This document shows, in pieces, positions 16,895-24,703 of a stretch of DNA of 49,468 nt. Below the pieces are notes generated by a model. It was given only the letters and a program-made list of their open reading frames with translations. It was not told where the DNA came from and made no database searches. Made by a program: the position numbers and the translations under genes. The stretch is taken from positions 1 to 49,468 of the forward strand of contig JAFZWE010000033.1 of the NCBI GenBank assembly GCA_017617445.1. Direction: 5' to 3'. The DNA comes from Bacteroidales bacterium (GTDB taxonomy: Bacteria > Bacteroidota > Bacteroidia > Bacteroidales > WCHB1-69). How positions within the stretch are numbered: position 1 is the first letter of the stretch; each line of letters starts with the position of its first letter.

Positions 16895-17404
16895 TTAGAA
16901 TATTCTGTCATTTCCATTGTTATTTTTGTCAGGTATGGAAATTGTTATGGTGATTTTTCCGTTCTTGGCGTTTTTGGTATCGTATTTCCATTCGGCTTTG
17001 ATAAAATACATTTGGCTTCCAGAGGATCTGTCCACCACAGCCACCTTTTTGGAAGCTGATCCCGTGCATTGTTTGCGTTCCGCAGCTTCCTCAGAAAGAG
17101 CGATCAAAGCATTGATGGCATCAATGAGGATGGGATTGTCGGGAATTTCGATGGTGTTGTCGCAGTTCATGCTCATAATGCCACTGGCTGCACGACAGGG
17201 AATCCATCCGGATCCAAAGCAGTCCACCTGGACTTGGGCGATCCCGTTGACGCAACCCACATGCGTGGTCGTGACCCGCCCGTACAGGTTGAGAATCCCT
17301 TGCCATCCGGCATCTGATTTGTTGACTTCAATTACCACTACTTTTCCTGCAAAGGTGGTGAATCCCATGAATAAAAAACTGAGAATGAGGATAATTTTTT
17401 TCAT
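16895..17404 (-). CDS. secreted protein of unknown function (169 aa)
   Basis: The signal peptide MKKIILILSFLFMGFTTFAG is followed by a mature domain of about 150 residues. It has alternating beta-type segments (KVVVIEVNKSD, GRVTTTHVGC, IAQVQVDCFG), five cysteines (GCVNG, VDCFG, IPCRAAS, MNCDN, KQCTG), a helical stretch (PILIDAINALIALSEEAAERKQ) and a final beta hairpin (MYFIKAEWKYD, KITITISIPD). I recognise no family. It is probably periplasmic or outer-membrane-associated and disulfide-stabilised. A promoter with a leader of nearly 200 nt is predicted upstream. Confidence 0.72.
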   Translation of the reverse strand: MKKIILILSFLFMGFTTFAGKVVVIEVNKSDAGWQGILNLYGRVTTTHVGCVNGIAQVQVDCFGSGWIPCRAASGIMSMNCDNTIEIPDNPILIDAINALIALSEEAAERKQCTGSASKKVAVVDRSSGSQMYFIKAEWKYDTKNAKNGKITITISIPDKNNNGNDRIF

Positions 17405-17605
17405 AATTGTTCTTTTTAAGTTTTGATTAGTTGTTTTGGCTTACACTTTCGCAGTATTACATCATGATGATGCAGTATCATCGTCAATTTTGAAATTGAA
17501 GGTTCTCTATCGGATAGGCAGGAAGGTTTTTTGTTTTGTTTTCATAGTGATGGTAGTTCATGGGTAGAAGACGGGTTGCCAGCCCCTTTTTTGAATCTAA
17601 CACAG

Positions 17606-17638
17606 CAAAGATACATCCGCGCCCTATCGTTTTCCAAA
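17606..17638 (-). promoter_or_regulatory. Bacteroidota promoter in the 17405-17748 gap (-33 TTTG, 21 nt, -7 TATCTTTG)
   Basis: On the minus strand TTTG (plus 17635-17638) and TATCTTTG (plus 17606-17613) are 21 nt apart, within the Bacteroidota range. This would drive the secreted gene ending at 16895 with a leader of about 195 nt. The remainder of the 344 bp gap is AT-rich and holds only a small hairpin (GATGAT/ATCATC near 17464-17482); no gene or further signal is seen there. Confidence 0.5.
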
Positions 17639-17748
17639 TGAATTATGAAAAAAAACAAAATTTTTCTTACAGATTTTCAATAAATTGCGCTGCCATGCAG
17701 AAAGTTAGCAGAAACACACCCCGTTTTTTTGGAAGTTTTTGACGTTCC

Positions 17749-18183
17749 CTATCGGTTTTGCTGCTCGAAGTCAGTGATCCTCTCCTTGTATTCTTCTCGG
17801 ATGGGTATGGCTTGTTCCGTCTCTCGGTCAAATCCAGCTAAGACACTATGGCATACGGTTTTGACTGTTCCGCTTTGGCGATCACGCAGCTGTTGCACCA
17901 TTTTCAAACTTTTGACGCCAAATTCGTAAATGGATGTTTCGCAGATGATATGATCGTGTATTTTGATGGGGCTTTTGAAGTCCAGGTCAATGTGTACCAA
18001 TACCAAATCCATGGTTTTCCAATCCACAGGTTGGTGGAACACCTTTTCAAAGTACTGGCTTCTCCCATAGTCGAAGTAATTGCACTGCACTCCGTTGTTG
18101 ACATGGGCGAATGGATCCAAATCGCACATTTTGATTTGAATGGGCACGGAAAAAAGGTATTTTGCAGGTATCGTCTCTTTCAT
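17749..18183 (-). CDS. acyl-CoA thioesterase (4HBT hotdog family)
   Basis: The product is 144 residues, the usual single-hotdog length. The catalytic region reads CDLDPFAHVNNGVQCNYFDYGRSQYF, with the Asp and the HVNN motif of the YbgC/4-hydroxybenzoyl-CoA thioesterase family. Strands VLVHIDLDFKSPI and HDHIICETSIYEFGVKSLKM complete the fold. It hydrolyses acyl-CoA or acyl-carrier thioesters; the natural acyl group is unknown. It is the last gene of the gatE-hldA-ogt-thioesterase run, 5 bp after ogt. Confidence 0.87.
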   Translation of the reverse strand: MKETIPAKYLFSVPIQIKMCDLDPFAHVNNGVQCNYFDYGRSQYFEKVFHQPVDWKTMDLVLVHIDLDFKSPIKIHDHIICETSIYEFGVKSLKMVQQLRDRQSGTVKTVCHSVLAGFDRETEQAIPIREEYKERITDFEQQNR

Positions 18184-18188
18184 GGTGG

Positions 18189-18818
18189 TTAAAACAGGGT
18201 GGGTTCCCAGTTGAAATAACCGGGAATCTTGCGCCCGGAGTGGGATTCAAAATTCAAAAAACGCAGTTTGGTTTCAATTCCCCATGCGAATCCTCCCATT
18301 TTCCCAGATGAACAAATCACGCGATGACAGGGGATGAGGAATAGGACAGGATTTTTGCCCACGGCATTTCCGATGGGTCTTACGGAACGGGGTTTCCCGA
18401 TTTTTCGGGCGATTTCACCGTATGAGGAGATTTTCCCGACGGGGATGTTCAGCAACTCCTGCCACACCTTGACTTGGAAATCGGTACCACGGACATACAG
18501 CTGTATCGGTTCAATGTTTTTCCACTCTTTCAAAAAGAATTTCCTCACATTCTGGTGGGAAGGCAGGGTCTCTTTTTTCAGTTCTGCATGTGGGTATCTT
18601 TGTTGTAATTCACGGATGGCGTCTTCTTTGTTTTCGCCCAGCCCCATAAAACAGATTTTTTCACCTACCGATGCCACCAGCAACTTTCCCAGCTGGGTGT
18701 GTATGATGCTGTGGGAGATGGACAGCCTGTTTTTCTTTCTCATCCATGCGGTGCGCGGCATCTGCTCCAGGGTGATGATTTCGCAATGGGCGTGCCCGAT
18801 GTTTTGCGGTTGTTTCAT
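18189..18818 (-). CDS. ogt: methylated-DNA-[protein]-cysteine S-methyltransferase
   Basis: The product is 209 residues. It transfers the O6-methyl group of guanine onto its own cysteine, a one-use repair reaction. The acceptor motif is IPCHRVICSSGKMGGFAWG with Cys in PCHRV. The DNA-binding helix region FQVKVWQELLNIPVGKISSYGEIA is intact, including the arginine finger region RSVRPIGNAVGKNP. The N-terminal domain (TQLGKLLVASVGEKICFMGLGE) matches the Ada/Ogt ribonuclease-like fold. There is no Ada-type zinc/AraC part, so it is Ogt rather than Ada; it is longer than typical Ogt at the N-terminus by about 25 residues. Confidence 0.92.
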   Translation of the reverse strand: MKQPQNIGHAHCEIITLEQMPRTAWMRKKNRLSISHSIIHTQLGKLLVASVGEKICFMGLGENKEDAIRELQQRYPHAELKKETLPSHQNVRKFFLKEWKNIEPIQLYVRGTDFQVKVWQELLNIPVGKISSYGEIARKIGKPRSVRPIGNAVGKNPVLFLIPCHRVICSSGKMGGFAWGIETKLRFLNFESHSGRKIPGYFNWEPTLF

Positions 18819-18830
18819 GTCAAATAAGGG

Positions 18831-19829
18831 CTATGAATCTAAAAGATGATGTCGTTGGATTTCTTCATGCAGCTGTTGTTTCGGGATGGGGGTGACTCCT
18901 TGGTACTCGCAAACGATGCCGCCGGCAAGGTTGGCGATTTGGCATACGGAGTGCAGGGGAAGGCCCGCCGCAAGACACAAGGTGGCTACGGCAATCACAG
19001 TGTCACCCGCACCGGAAACATCGCTGATTTTTCTCAAGTAGGCTGGTTCTGTCTGAAAGGTGTCTTGTGAGTGGTCATAAAGTGCCACCCCATGTTCGGA
19101 CAGGGTGGTGAATACATGTTCAATCTCTTGTTTTTGAGCTAATTGTTTCATTAACGAATGCACCAATTCCGGTTGGAATTCTGTGGGAGGGGTGCTCGTC
19201 CCTTCCAGAAGCTCTTTCAGATTGGGTTTGAAGAGGGTGACATTTTTATATTGGCTGAAGTTTCTTTTTTTAGGATCGACGGTGACGGGGATGCCTTGGG
19301 ATCGGGCCAAGGCTACCACTTCACCAATCAGCTCGGGGGTGATTACTCCTTTGTCGTAGTCTTCAAAAATGACGGCGTGAATCTTGGAATGTTGGAATAT
19401 TTCGCGGATATTTTCCATGAGCAGGCTGTGTTCTCGGGGAGTGAGGGGGTGCAGACTCTCGTCGTCGATGCGCAACATTTGTCGGCGATTCCCGATGACG
19501 CGGTATTTGACGGTGGTTTTGCGGTCAGGGGAGGGGAGTATGTGTCGGGTGGGAATGCCGTGCTCATCCATCAGTTGCCGGAAAAGCTGTCCTTTTTCGT
19601 CCTCGCCTGTAAGCGAGCACAAGAGGGGAGTGCCGCCCAAGGAGCTGATATTCAAGGCCACGTTGGCTGCCCCGCCGGGACGGTAGGTCCGTTCTTTGAT
19701 GTCCACAATCGGCACTGGGGCTTCGGGTGAAATGCGACCGACGCTCCCGTTAAGGTAAGCGTCGATCATAAGGTCACCAATCACCAGAACGGTGCTGGTT
19801 GAAAATTTCTGGAATAACTGGTCAGTCAT
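18831..19829 (-). CDS. hldA: D-glycero-beta-D-manno-heptose-7-phosphate kinase (PfkB fold)
   Basis: The product is 332 residues. It matches the kinase half (RfaE domain I) of HldE in motif order: VLVIGDLMIDAYLNGSVGRISPEAPVPI, RPGGAANVALNISSLGG, VDPKKRNFSQYKN, FKPNLKEL, and the PfkB signature DVSGAGDTVIAVATL with the catalytic Asp. It phosphorylates heptose-7-phosphate at C1 for ADP-heptose and LPS core synthesis. No adenylyltransferase domain is fused, so the partner HldC is encoded elsewhere. It overlaps the end of gatE by 8 bp. Confidence 0.9.
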   Translation of the reverse strand: MTDQLFQKFSTSTVLVIGDLMIDAYLNGSVGRISPEAPVPIVDIKERTYRPGGAANVALNISSLGGTPLLCSLTGEDEKGQLFRQLMDEHGIPTRHILPSPDRKTTVKYRVIGNRRQMLRIDDESLHPLTPREHSLLMENIREIFQHSKIHAVIFEDYDKGVITPELIGEVVALARSQGIPVTVDPKKRNFSQYKNVTLFKPNLKELLEGTSTPPTEFQPELVHSLMKQLAQKQEIEHVFTTLSEHGVALYDHSQDTFQTEPAYLRKISDVSGAGDTVIAVATLCLAAGLPLHSVCQIANLAGGIVCEYQGVTPIPKQQLHEEIQRHHLLDS

Positions 19830-21798
19830 GGAGAAGGTTTTTCACTTTTTGAACCAGTTCAGCGGGGCTGACCTGTCCTTCGTATTTGGCGCGCAAACAA
19901 CCTACAACAAAATTGAGGCGGTCGGCTGGAGAGGTCCTTTTTCTGCGGGGACGGAAGCCGGCAAGGATGGTGCGAACATCGGTGTCGATATCCATTTTCC
20001 CATTTTTGTTCAGCTGGTAGTGAATGGGGAGCAGTTCGTTGAAGGAGGCCTCGGGTTTTTTGAACAGTTTCTCAATCATGGCAAGGGCCACGCTGAAGTC
20101 TATCTTCTCTTGGGAAAGGAAGGCGAAAACATCGTGGATCTTGTCGTAAGAGAAGGGCATGTTTCTGTATTTCCCGTGCAGGTGTTTGAATCGTTGGCCC
20201 ATGAACGTGCCGATGAATTTGGCATCCAGTTTCAATTCGTCCACCATGCGTACCAGCACTGGATACAGGTTGTGGGTCAGCAGGTAGAAGTAGCAGTCTT
20301 CGGGAATGCCCCAGGCTTTGAATTGGGCGTAGCGTTCGGGCACGCTGACGGCGGGTATGTTTTTGCGGATGCTTTCAATATAGGAGTTCTCCAGCGGAAT
20401 GGGGGCAGAGTCGGTGTCAGGGTACATGCGGTCGGCGCCGGGGAGCACGCGTTCAAAAATGGTGGTGCCGTCCTTGATGGACTTGCGGGTCTCCTGGGGA
20501 ACCCCGTCAAAAGTCATCAGGGCGCGTTCCTCAATGACATCCAGTGCCATGTTGACATCGGCGTCGGGAGCCCAGAAAACAATCTGTGCATCGTCTTCAC
20601 CGGCGTTCATCAGTTTGCTGATTTTGGCGAAAACGCTGTCGCTGACCACATCGTCCAAATCTTCTGAAGTGGCCATGTTGGGGCGTTCGATGCAGGCGAT
20701 GACTTTGAGTCGGCCGGCAAATTCGTCGTAGAACGGGCGGCCGGGTTGGGTGAAGTGGGAGAGCAGTCCGGCAAAGTGCGGAAGGTTGACTGCATACAGG
20801 CGTTCGCCGCGGGCGATGGCTTCCATAATGGGGGTGTAGTAGAACTTGAAATCCTTGGGATTCAACTCCACGGAGGTCATCTTCCAGTCAGCTTTCTTCA
20901 CTCGTTTGTTGAGCTCTTCGCGGATGGCCAGCAGCGCCCACTGACGGAACACTTCGTTGTGTGCCAATTCGGGAATCCATTTGGTGTGCGCAACCCCTTT
21001 GATTTCGATACGGGTGCCGCCAGTGCAGCTGACGTTCACGTCTTCGCGGCCAGCGCCGATACCCGTGCGTACCTTGCCCGTACTGCGGTTCAGGAAACGT
21101 ATCGCATTGCAAGCTTCCTGCAGTTCATCGGGATTCATCAGTTCCGGATAGGTAACGGTTTCAATCAAGGGCATGCCCAAACGGTCGGTGCGGTAAACAC
21201 GGCGGTGACCGACATCAGAGACTTCGCGGCAGGCATCTTCCTCAATGCTCATCTGGATGAGGTTCACTGTCTTGTTTTTCAGCGGCAGTTTCCCTTCAAT
21301 GCCGATGATGGCCGTACGTTGGAAACCGGTGGGAATGGAACCGTCCAAATATTGCTTGCGGGTGATGTGCACTTCGCCCACAATGCTCATTTGGGAGGCA
21401 AGTGCCGTTTCAATGGCTATCTCCAGTGCTTGCTTGTCAATGAAAAACGGAGGAGTGTCATCCACTTCGTATGTGCACGCCGTGGGATTGGCGATGTGAT
21501 AAACGATCTCTTTGCGGGTGCGGAACTCCATCAGGGCAGTGCCGTCATATTCGCCCATCTCCGAAAGAGTGGGGCGCATGTGGCGGATGATTTCCGCATC
21601 AAATTCATTGGGCTTCTGGAACCGACCTGCAGGACAGCGGCAGAAGAGTTTTTTTTCTGTAAGCAATTGTTGGTGAACTTCCAAGCCGGATTTGAATCCC
21701 AAACGGTCATAATCCTTTTGGGTGGCTTCCTTGCGGTTTACATAACCGATGCGTTCACGGGTCTCTTCGTAATTTTGAATAGGGTCAAATTTTTTCAC
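19822..21798 (-). CDS. gatE: archaeal-type Glu-tRNA(Gln) amidotransferase subunit E (GatE-like)
   Basis: This 658-residue member of the GatB/GatE superfamily is longer than GatB (about 480). The N-terminal catalytic cradle shows GLEVHQQL (near residue 38), LFCRCP (51-56), and GAGREDVNVSC (near 245). A GAD-type insertion typical of GatE lies between about residues 335 and 470 and ends in the TDSAPIPLE region; GVPQETRKSIKDGTTIFERV and LPGADRMYPDTD are GatE-like. The C-terminus is the helical YqeY/tail region. In archaea GatE works with GatD (an asparaginase-like amidase) to convert Glu-tRNA(Gln) to Gln-tRNA(Gln). No gatD, gatA or gatC is in the window. It heads an operon with hldA, ogt and a thioesterase. 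Confidence 0.85.
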   Translation of the reverse strand: MKKFDPIQNYEETRERIGYVNRKEATQKDYDRLGFKSGLEVHQQLLTEKKLFCRCPAGRFQKPNEFDAEIIRHMRPTLSEMGEYDGTALMEFRTRKEIVYHIANPTACTYEVDDTPPFFIDKQALEIAIETALASQMSIVGEVHITRKQYLDGSIPTGFQRTAIIGIEGKLPLKNKTVNLIQMSIEEDACREVSDVGHRRVYRTDRLGMPLIETVTYPELMNPDELQEACNAIRFLNRSTGKVRTGIGAGREDVNVSCTGGTRIEIKGVAHTKWIPELAHNEVFRQWALLAIREELNKRVKKADWKMTSVELNPKDFKFYYTPIMEAIARGERLYAVNLPHFAGLLSHFTQPGRPFYDEFAGRLKVIACIERPNMATSEDLDDVVSDSVFAKISKLMNAGEDDAQIVFWAPDADVNMALDVIEERALMTFDGVPQETRKSIKDGTTIFERVLPGADRMYPDTDSAPIPLENSYIESIRKNIPAVSVPERYAQFKAWGIPEDCYFYLLTHNLYPVLVRMVDELKLDAKFIGTFMGQRFKHLHGKYRNMPFSYDKIHDVFAFLSQEKIDFSVALAMIEKLFKKPEASFNELLPIHYQLNKNGKMDIDTDVRTILAGFRPRRKRTSPADRLNFVVGCLRAKYEGQVSPAELVQKVKNLLHD

Positions 21799-21834
21799 GA
21801 TATGTTGTTTTTTTTATTTGCAAAATTCGGGTGG

Positions 21835-21842
21835 CAAAGTTA
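21835..21842 (-). promoter_or_regulatory. -7 box (TAACTTTG) of the gatE operon
   Basis: On the minus strand TAACTTTG fits TAnnTTTG, 37 bp before the start at 21798. It lies in the short gap after coaE. Confidence 0.5.
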
Positions 21843-21902
21843 CAACAAAATCCCGTTGTTCGTACCACTTCATCATTTTTTCATGATAAAAATATGCCGG
21901 AT

Positions 21903-22436
21903 TTACAAATCTACATCGTGTTCAATGATTTCATCTGCCAAAGCACACTTCTTTTCTTGAGGCATTTGCCGGTGGATTCTGGCGAGAATCTCCTGGTCCG
22001 ACAGCTCGGGATTGCGTCTGCGGATGCGCTCCATGCGGACAGGCAGTGAGGCGTTGACCACAATGATTTTGTCAAAATATTTTTCCAGACCGCCTTCAAA
22101 AATGATGGCCGATTCCATCATCACCTTTTCCGCTGACTGTTCGGAGGCCCATTGTTCAAAAGCAGCCATGACGCGGGGATGGATGATGTTCTCCAGTTTT
22201 TTCAGGGCAGCATGGTCGTCAAACACCAATTCCGCGATTTTTTTGAAGTCGGGGCGTCCGTCAGGAAAGACACTCTCTCCGAAAGCGGCACGGATTTCCG
22301 CCAGCACCACAGGGTCTCCATATAATTTCTTGGCTTCTTCATCCGCATAGAATACGGGAATCCCTTGTTCAATGAACATCTTGGAAATGAATGTTTTGCC
22401 TGTTCCAATGCCGCCGGTTAATGCTAATTTTTCCAT
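21903..22436 (-). CDS. coaE: dephospho-CoA kinase
   Basis: The product is 177 residues. It phosphorylates the 3'-hydroxyl of dephospho-CoA in the last step of coenzyme A synthesis. The P-loop GGIGTGKT (residues 9-16), VFYADEEAKKLY substrate motif, ENIIHPRVMAAF, and lid region RMERIRRRNPELSDQEILARIHRQMPQEKKCALADEII are all recognisable. The protein is about 20 residues shorter than average at the C-terminus, but the core is complete. It is divergent from the HMA gene; no clear promoter of its own was found. Confidence 0.94.
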   Translation of the reverse strand: MEKLALTGGIGTGKTFISKMFIEQGIPVFYADEEAKKLYGDPVVLAEIRAAFGESVFPDGRPDFKKIAELVFDDHAALKKLENIIHPRVMAAFEQWASEQSAEKVMMESAIIFEGGLEKYFDKIIVVNASLPVRMERIRRRNPELSDQEILARIHRQMPQEKKCALADEIIEHDVDL

Positions 22437-22473
22437 TTTTTTCTGGGGAAATTGTAATGCGCCAACAATCCTG

Positions 22474-22504
22474 TTTGTTGTTATACGGAAAATATGTATT
22501 TTTG
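22474..22504 (+). promoter_or_regulatory. Bacteroidota promoter (-33 TTTG, 19 nt, -7 TATTTTTG) for the HMA gene
   Basis: TTTG (22474-22477) and TATTTTTG (22497-22504) are separated by exactly 19 nt, a full match to the consensus. The start codon follows 37 bp later at 22542. Confidence 0.75.
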
Positions 22505-22541
22505 TTGCCGATTTTGTTTCAACAAAGTAAAAAAGTCAAAT

Positions 22542-22931
22542 ATGAAGAAAGTTGTTTTATGTCTTGTCGTCGCTTTGATGTCGTTTTCTGTTTTTGCGCA
22601 AAAAGCGGCGTATCAGAAGGTGACGATTCAAACCAATGGGGTTTGTGAAAACTGCAAAAAGCGCATGATGGACCAGGTCCCGCAGTGGAAGGGGGTGAAG
22701 TCGTGCACGTATGATGTACAAACGGGCAAGTTGGAGGTGACGTATGATGCCGCCTTGACTTCTCCCGAAACCCTGAGGATTTCGGTGAGCAAGCTGGGTT
22801 ATGATGCCGATACGGTGAAAGCAGATGCGGCGGCACGCGCCCAATTACCGGCCTGCTGCACCAAGCCCAAGTCGCAAGGTGGCTGCGGCAATCACTCCGG
22901 CGGTTGTGGCGGTTGCGGACACCACCACTGA
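22542..22931 (+). CDS. periplasmic heavy-metal-associated (HMA) protein with Cys/His-rich tail
   Basis: The product is 129 residues from ATG 22542 (MKKVVLCLVVALMSFSVFAQ, a signal peptide). The central domain (about 25-90) has the ferredoxin-like HMA fold with the metal motif GVCENCKKRM (CxxC), GVKSCTYDVQTGKLEVTYDA and LGYDADTVK. The last 30 residues are a metal-ligand tail containing CC, GGCGN, GGCGGCG and HHH. It probably binds copper or another soft metal in the periplasm, as chaperone or buffer. No efflux ATPase is beside it. The earlier in-frame ATG at 22494 precedes the -7 box and is rejected as start. Confidence 0.87.
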   Translation: MKKVVLCLVVALMSFSVFAQKAAYQKVTIQTNGVCENCKKRMMDQVPQWKGVKSCTYDVQTGKLEVTYDAALTSPETLRISVSKLGYDADTVKADAAARAQLPACCTKPKSQGGCGNHSGGCGGCGHHH

Positions 22932-22944
22932 TTCTTGAAAAATG

Positions 22945-22974
22945 AAAAAAGACGGTCAAAAGGCCGTCTTTTTT
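22945..22974. terminator. Bidirectional terminator between the HMA gene and dnaN
   Basis: AAAAAAGACGG (22945-22955) pairs perfectly with CCGTCTTTTTT (22964-22974). A-run and T-run flanks let it act for both convergent genes. Confidence 0.88.
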
Positions 22975-22995
22975 ATTGGAAATAAAACCAAAGTC

Positions 22996-24135
22996 TTAGT
23001 TGTTCAACATCACCGGCATGATCAGCATCAGCAGGTTCTCTTCATCGCTATCGCTTTGGTTTTCCGGATAGATGAGGGCTGCATGGTTCGGCTGCGACAT
23101 GTCCAGTTTCACCTGGGGAGAGTCGATGTTTTCCAGGATTTCTCTCAGGAATCTGGCGTTGAAACCGATTTCCATGTTGTCTCCTGTATAAATGCCTGTG
23201 ATGCTTTCGTGGGCTTTGTTGGAATAGTCAAGGTCTTCCGCAGTGATGTTGGTGATCTCGTTGTTAAGGGAAATACGGATTTGGTAGGTGGACTGGTTGG
23301 CGTAGATGCACACGCGGCGGATACACTGCAGGAAGGAATCGCGGGAGACTATGAAAGATTTGTCGTTTTGCTTGGGAATGACAGATTTGTAATTCGGATA
23401 ATTCCCTTCTTTCAAAGAGGAGTAGAGTACAATGTTGTCAAAGCTGAAACGAATATAGTTGTTGTCGGCGGCATATTCCACATGGATGGTGCCGTTGTTG
23501 CCGGCGATGACATTCTTGAGTTGCTGGAGAGGTTTTTTGGGGAGGATGAAGGAGGTGGGCTCCACAGTTTTCACGGCATTGTTGCGGTATCTGACCAGTT
23601 TGTGTGCGTCAGTGGCCACAAAGGTGATGTTGTCCTCGTTGAGTTCGCAGAAAACACCCATCATGTTCGGGCGGAGTTCATCGGTACCGGTGGCGAAGAG
23701 GGTTTTGGAGATGGCCTTGTGCAGGATGGAGGCGTCAATGTCAAATCCTCTGCAGTCGCCGAGAGACAGCGCTTCGGGGTAGTCGTTGCCCGGATAGCAG
23801 TGACCGTTGTACTCGCCGCCGTCAGCAGTGAACTTCATGATCACTTTGTCTCCCTCCTCTTCAGTCAGGAAGACAATCGGTTTTTCGGACATGAGTTTCA
23901 ATGTCTCCAGCAGGTTTTTGGAGGGGACGGCTACGGTGCCTTCGCCTTCCACATTGTTCAATTCAATGGTTGCGCTCATTCTGCAGTCCAGGTCGGTGGC
24001 TGTCACCTTCAGTTGGTTTCCTGTTACTTCAAAAAGAAAATTGTCCAGAATGGGCATGGTGTTGTTGGAACTCAAAACCCCGCTGATGGCGCTGAGGTTC
24101 TTGAACAGTTCATTGCGGGATACAATAAATTTCAT
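22996..24135 (-). CDS. dnaN: DNA polymerase III beta subunit (sliding clamp)
   Basis: The product is 379 residues, the usual clamp length. It forms a ring dimer that tethers the replicative polymerase and binds partners through a hydrophobic pocket. The N-terminus MKFIVSRNELFKNLSAISGVL and PILDNFLFEV, the domain linkers, and the C-terminal LLMLIMPVML, which belongs to the peptide-binding pocket, match the family. Unlike the classical dnaA-dnaN-recF order, here it lies near clpC, and no dnaA boxes or origin were noticed in the window. No TAnnTTTG box was found upstream. Confidence 0.95.
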   Translation of the reverse strand: MKFIVSRNELFKNLSAISGVLSSNNTMPILDNFLFEVTGNQLKVTATDLDCRMSATIELNNVEGEGTVAVPSKNLLETLKLMSEKPIVFLTEEEGDKVIMKFTADGGEYNGHCYPGNDYPEALSLGDCRGFDIDASILHKAISKTLFATGTDELRPNMMGVFCELNEDNITFVATDAHKLVRYRNNAVKTVEPTSFILPKKPLQQLKNVIAGNNGTIHVEYAADNNYIRFSFDNIVLYSSLKEGNYPNYKSVIPKQNDKSFIVSRDSFLQCIRRVCIYANQSTYQIRISLNNEITNITAEDLDYSNKAHESITGIYTGDNMEIGFNARFLREILENIDSPQVKLDMSQPNHAALIYPENQSDSDEENLLMLIMPVMLNN

Positions 24136-24223
24136 AATGGATATTTTTTTGTTTTTTTTCCGAATGTTGGATGTTTGGTATTTTAAAACTTAAAACTTTT
24201 TTACGGCGATGGAGGTTGATTTG

Positions 24224-24700
24224 TTACAAATCCTCTTGATTTTTTTCAAGCCTTTCCTTAAACGCGAGTTGCTTGTTTTTATTGCATTCTTTCCTTGCGC
24301 AGGAGAAGCGGATTTCCAGTTTTCCGTCCTCTCTCAGGAGCGTGAATACGAAAGCTCCCCAGAACATCAGGGGCAGTAGCAGCCAGAGCAGGGGCAGTAC
24401 CCAGAATCTGCCTATGGTATAGATGCTCCCCTTGTCGGGCGCGTCCGTGGGGAAGCAGACTTCCAGGGGGCGGTAGGCCAGTTCGGTGGATTCGTGGGTG
24501 GTGACATGGTATTCTTTGCCGTTTACATAATAATATAGTATCATGTCCGCTTCCCGGTATTTCAGGTCTTCAGTGTCTATGCAGGCCAGGCTCCCATGGG
24601 TGAAACTCCGGTGGAGGAAGGAGTAGGTGCGCTGTCCGAAGTACCCTGCCAGCAGCAGGGCGAATCCGCAAAAAAATAGTCCAGCGCGCGAGAATTTCAT
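24224..24700 (-). CDS. DUF3592-like membrane protein (158 aa)
   Basis: Two hydrophobic helices (about residues 8-24 and 101-123) bracket an extracytoplasmic beta domain with YYYVNGKEYHVTTHESTELAYRPLEVCF, which resembles DUF3592 proteins. The C-terminal tail is charged and cytoplasmic. It starts 3 bp after the end of clpC, so it is co-transcribed. The function is unknown. It is classed on topology and local resemblance only. Confidence 0.65.
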   Translation of the reverse strand: MKFSRAGLFFCGFALLLAGYFGQRTYSFLHRSFTHGSLACIDTEDLKYREADMILYYYVNGKEYHVTTHESTELAYRPLEVCFPTDAPDKGSIYTIGRFWVLPLLWLLLPLMFWGAFVFTLLREDGKLEIRFSCARKECNKNKQLAFKERLEKNQEDL

Positions 24701-24703
24701 GTT

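Noticed and set aside
17560-17742. 60-codon plus-strand frame in the 17405-17748 gap
   Set aside because: It covers the minus-strand promoter, has no recognisable features, and its composition resembles the AT-rich spacer.
20746-21960. 404-codon plus-strand frame over gatE and coaE
   Set aside because: It is antisense to gatE and crosses the gatE promoter region; the translation is not protein-like.
22942-24186. 414-codon plus-strand frame over dnaN
   Set aside because: It is antisense to dnaN and begins within the HMA/dnaN terminator; no domain is visible.
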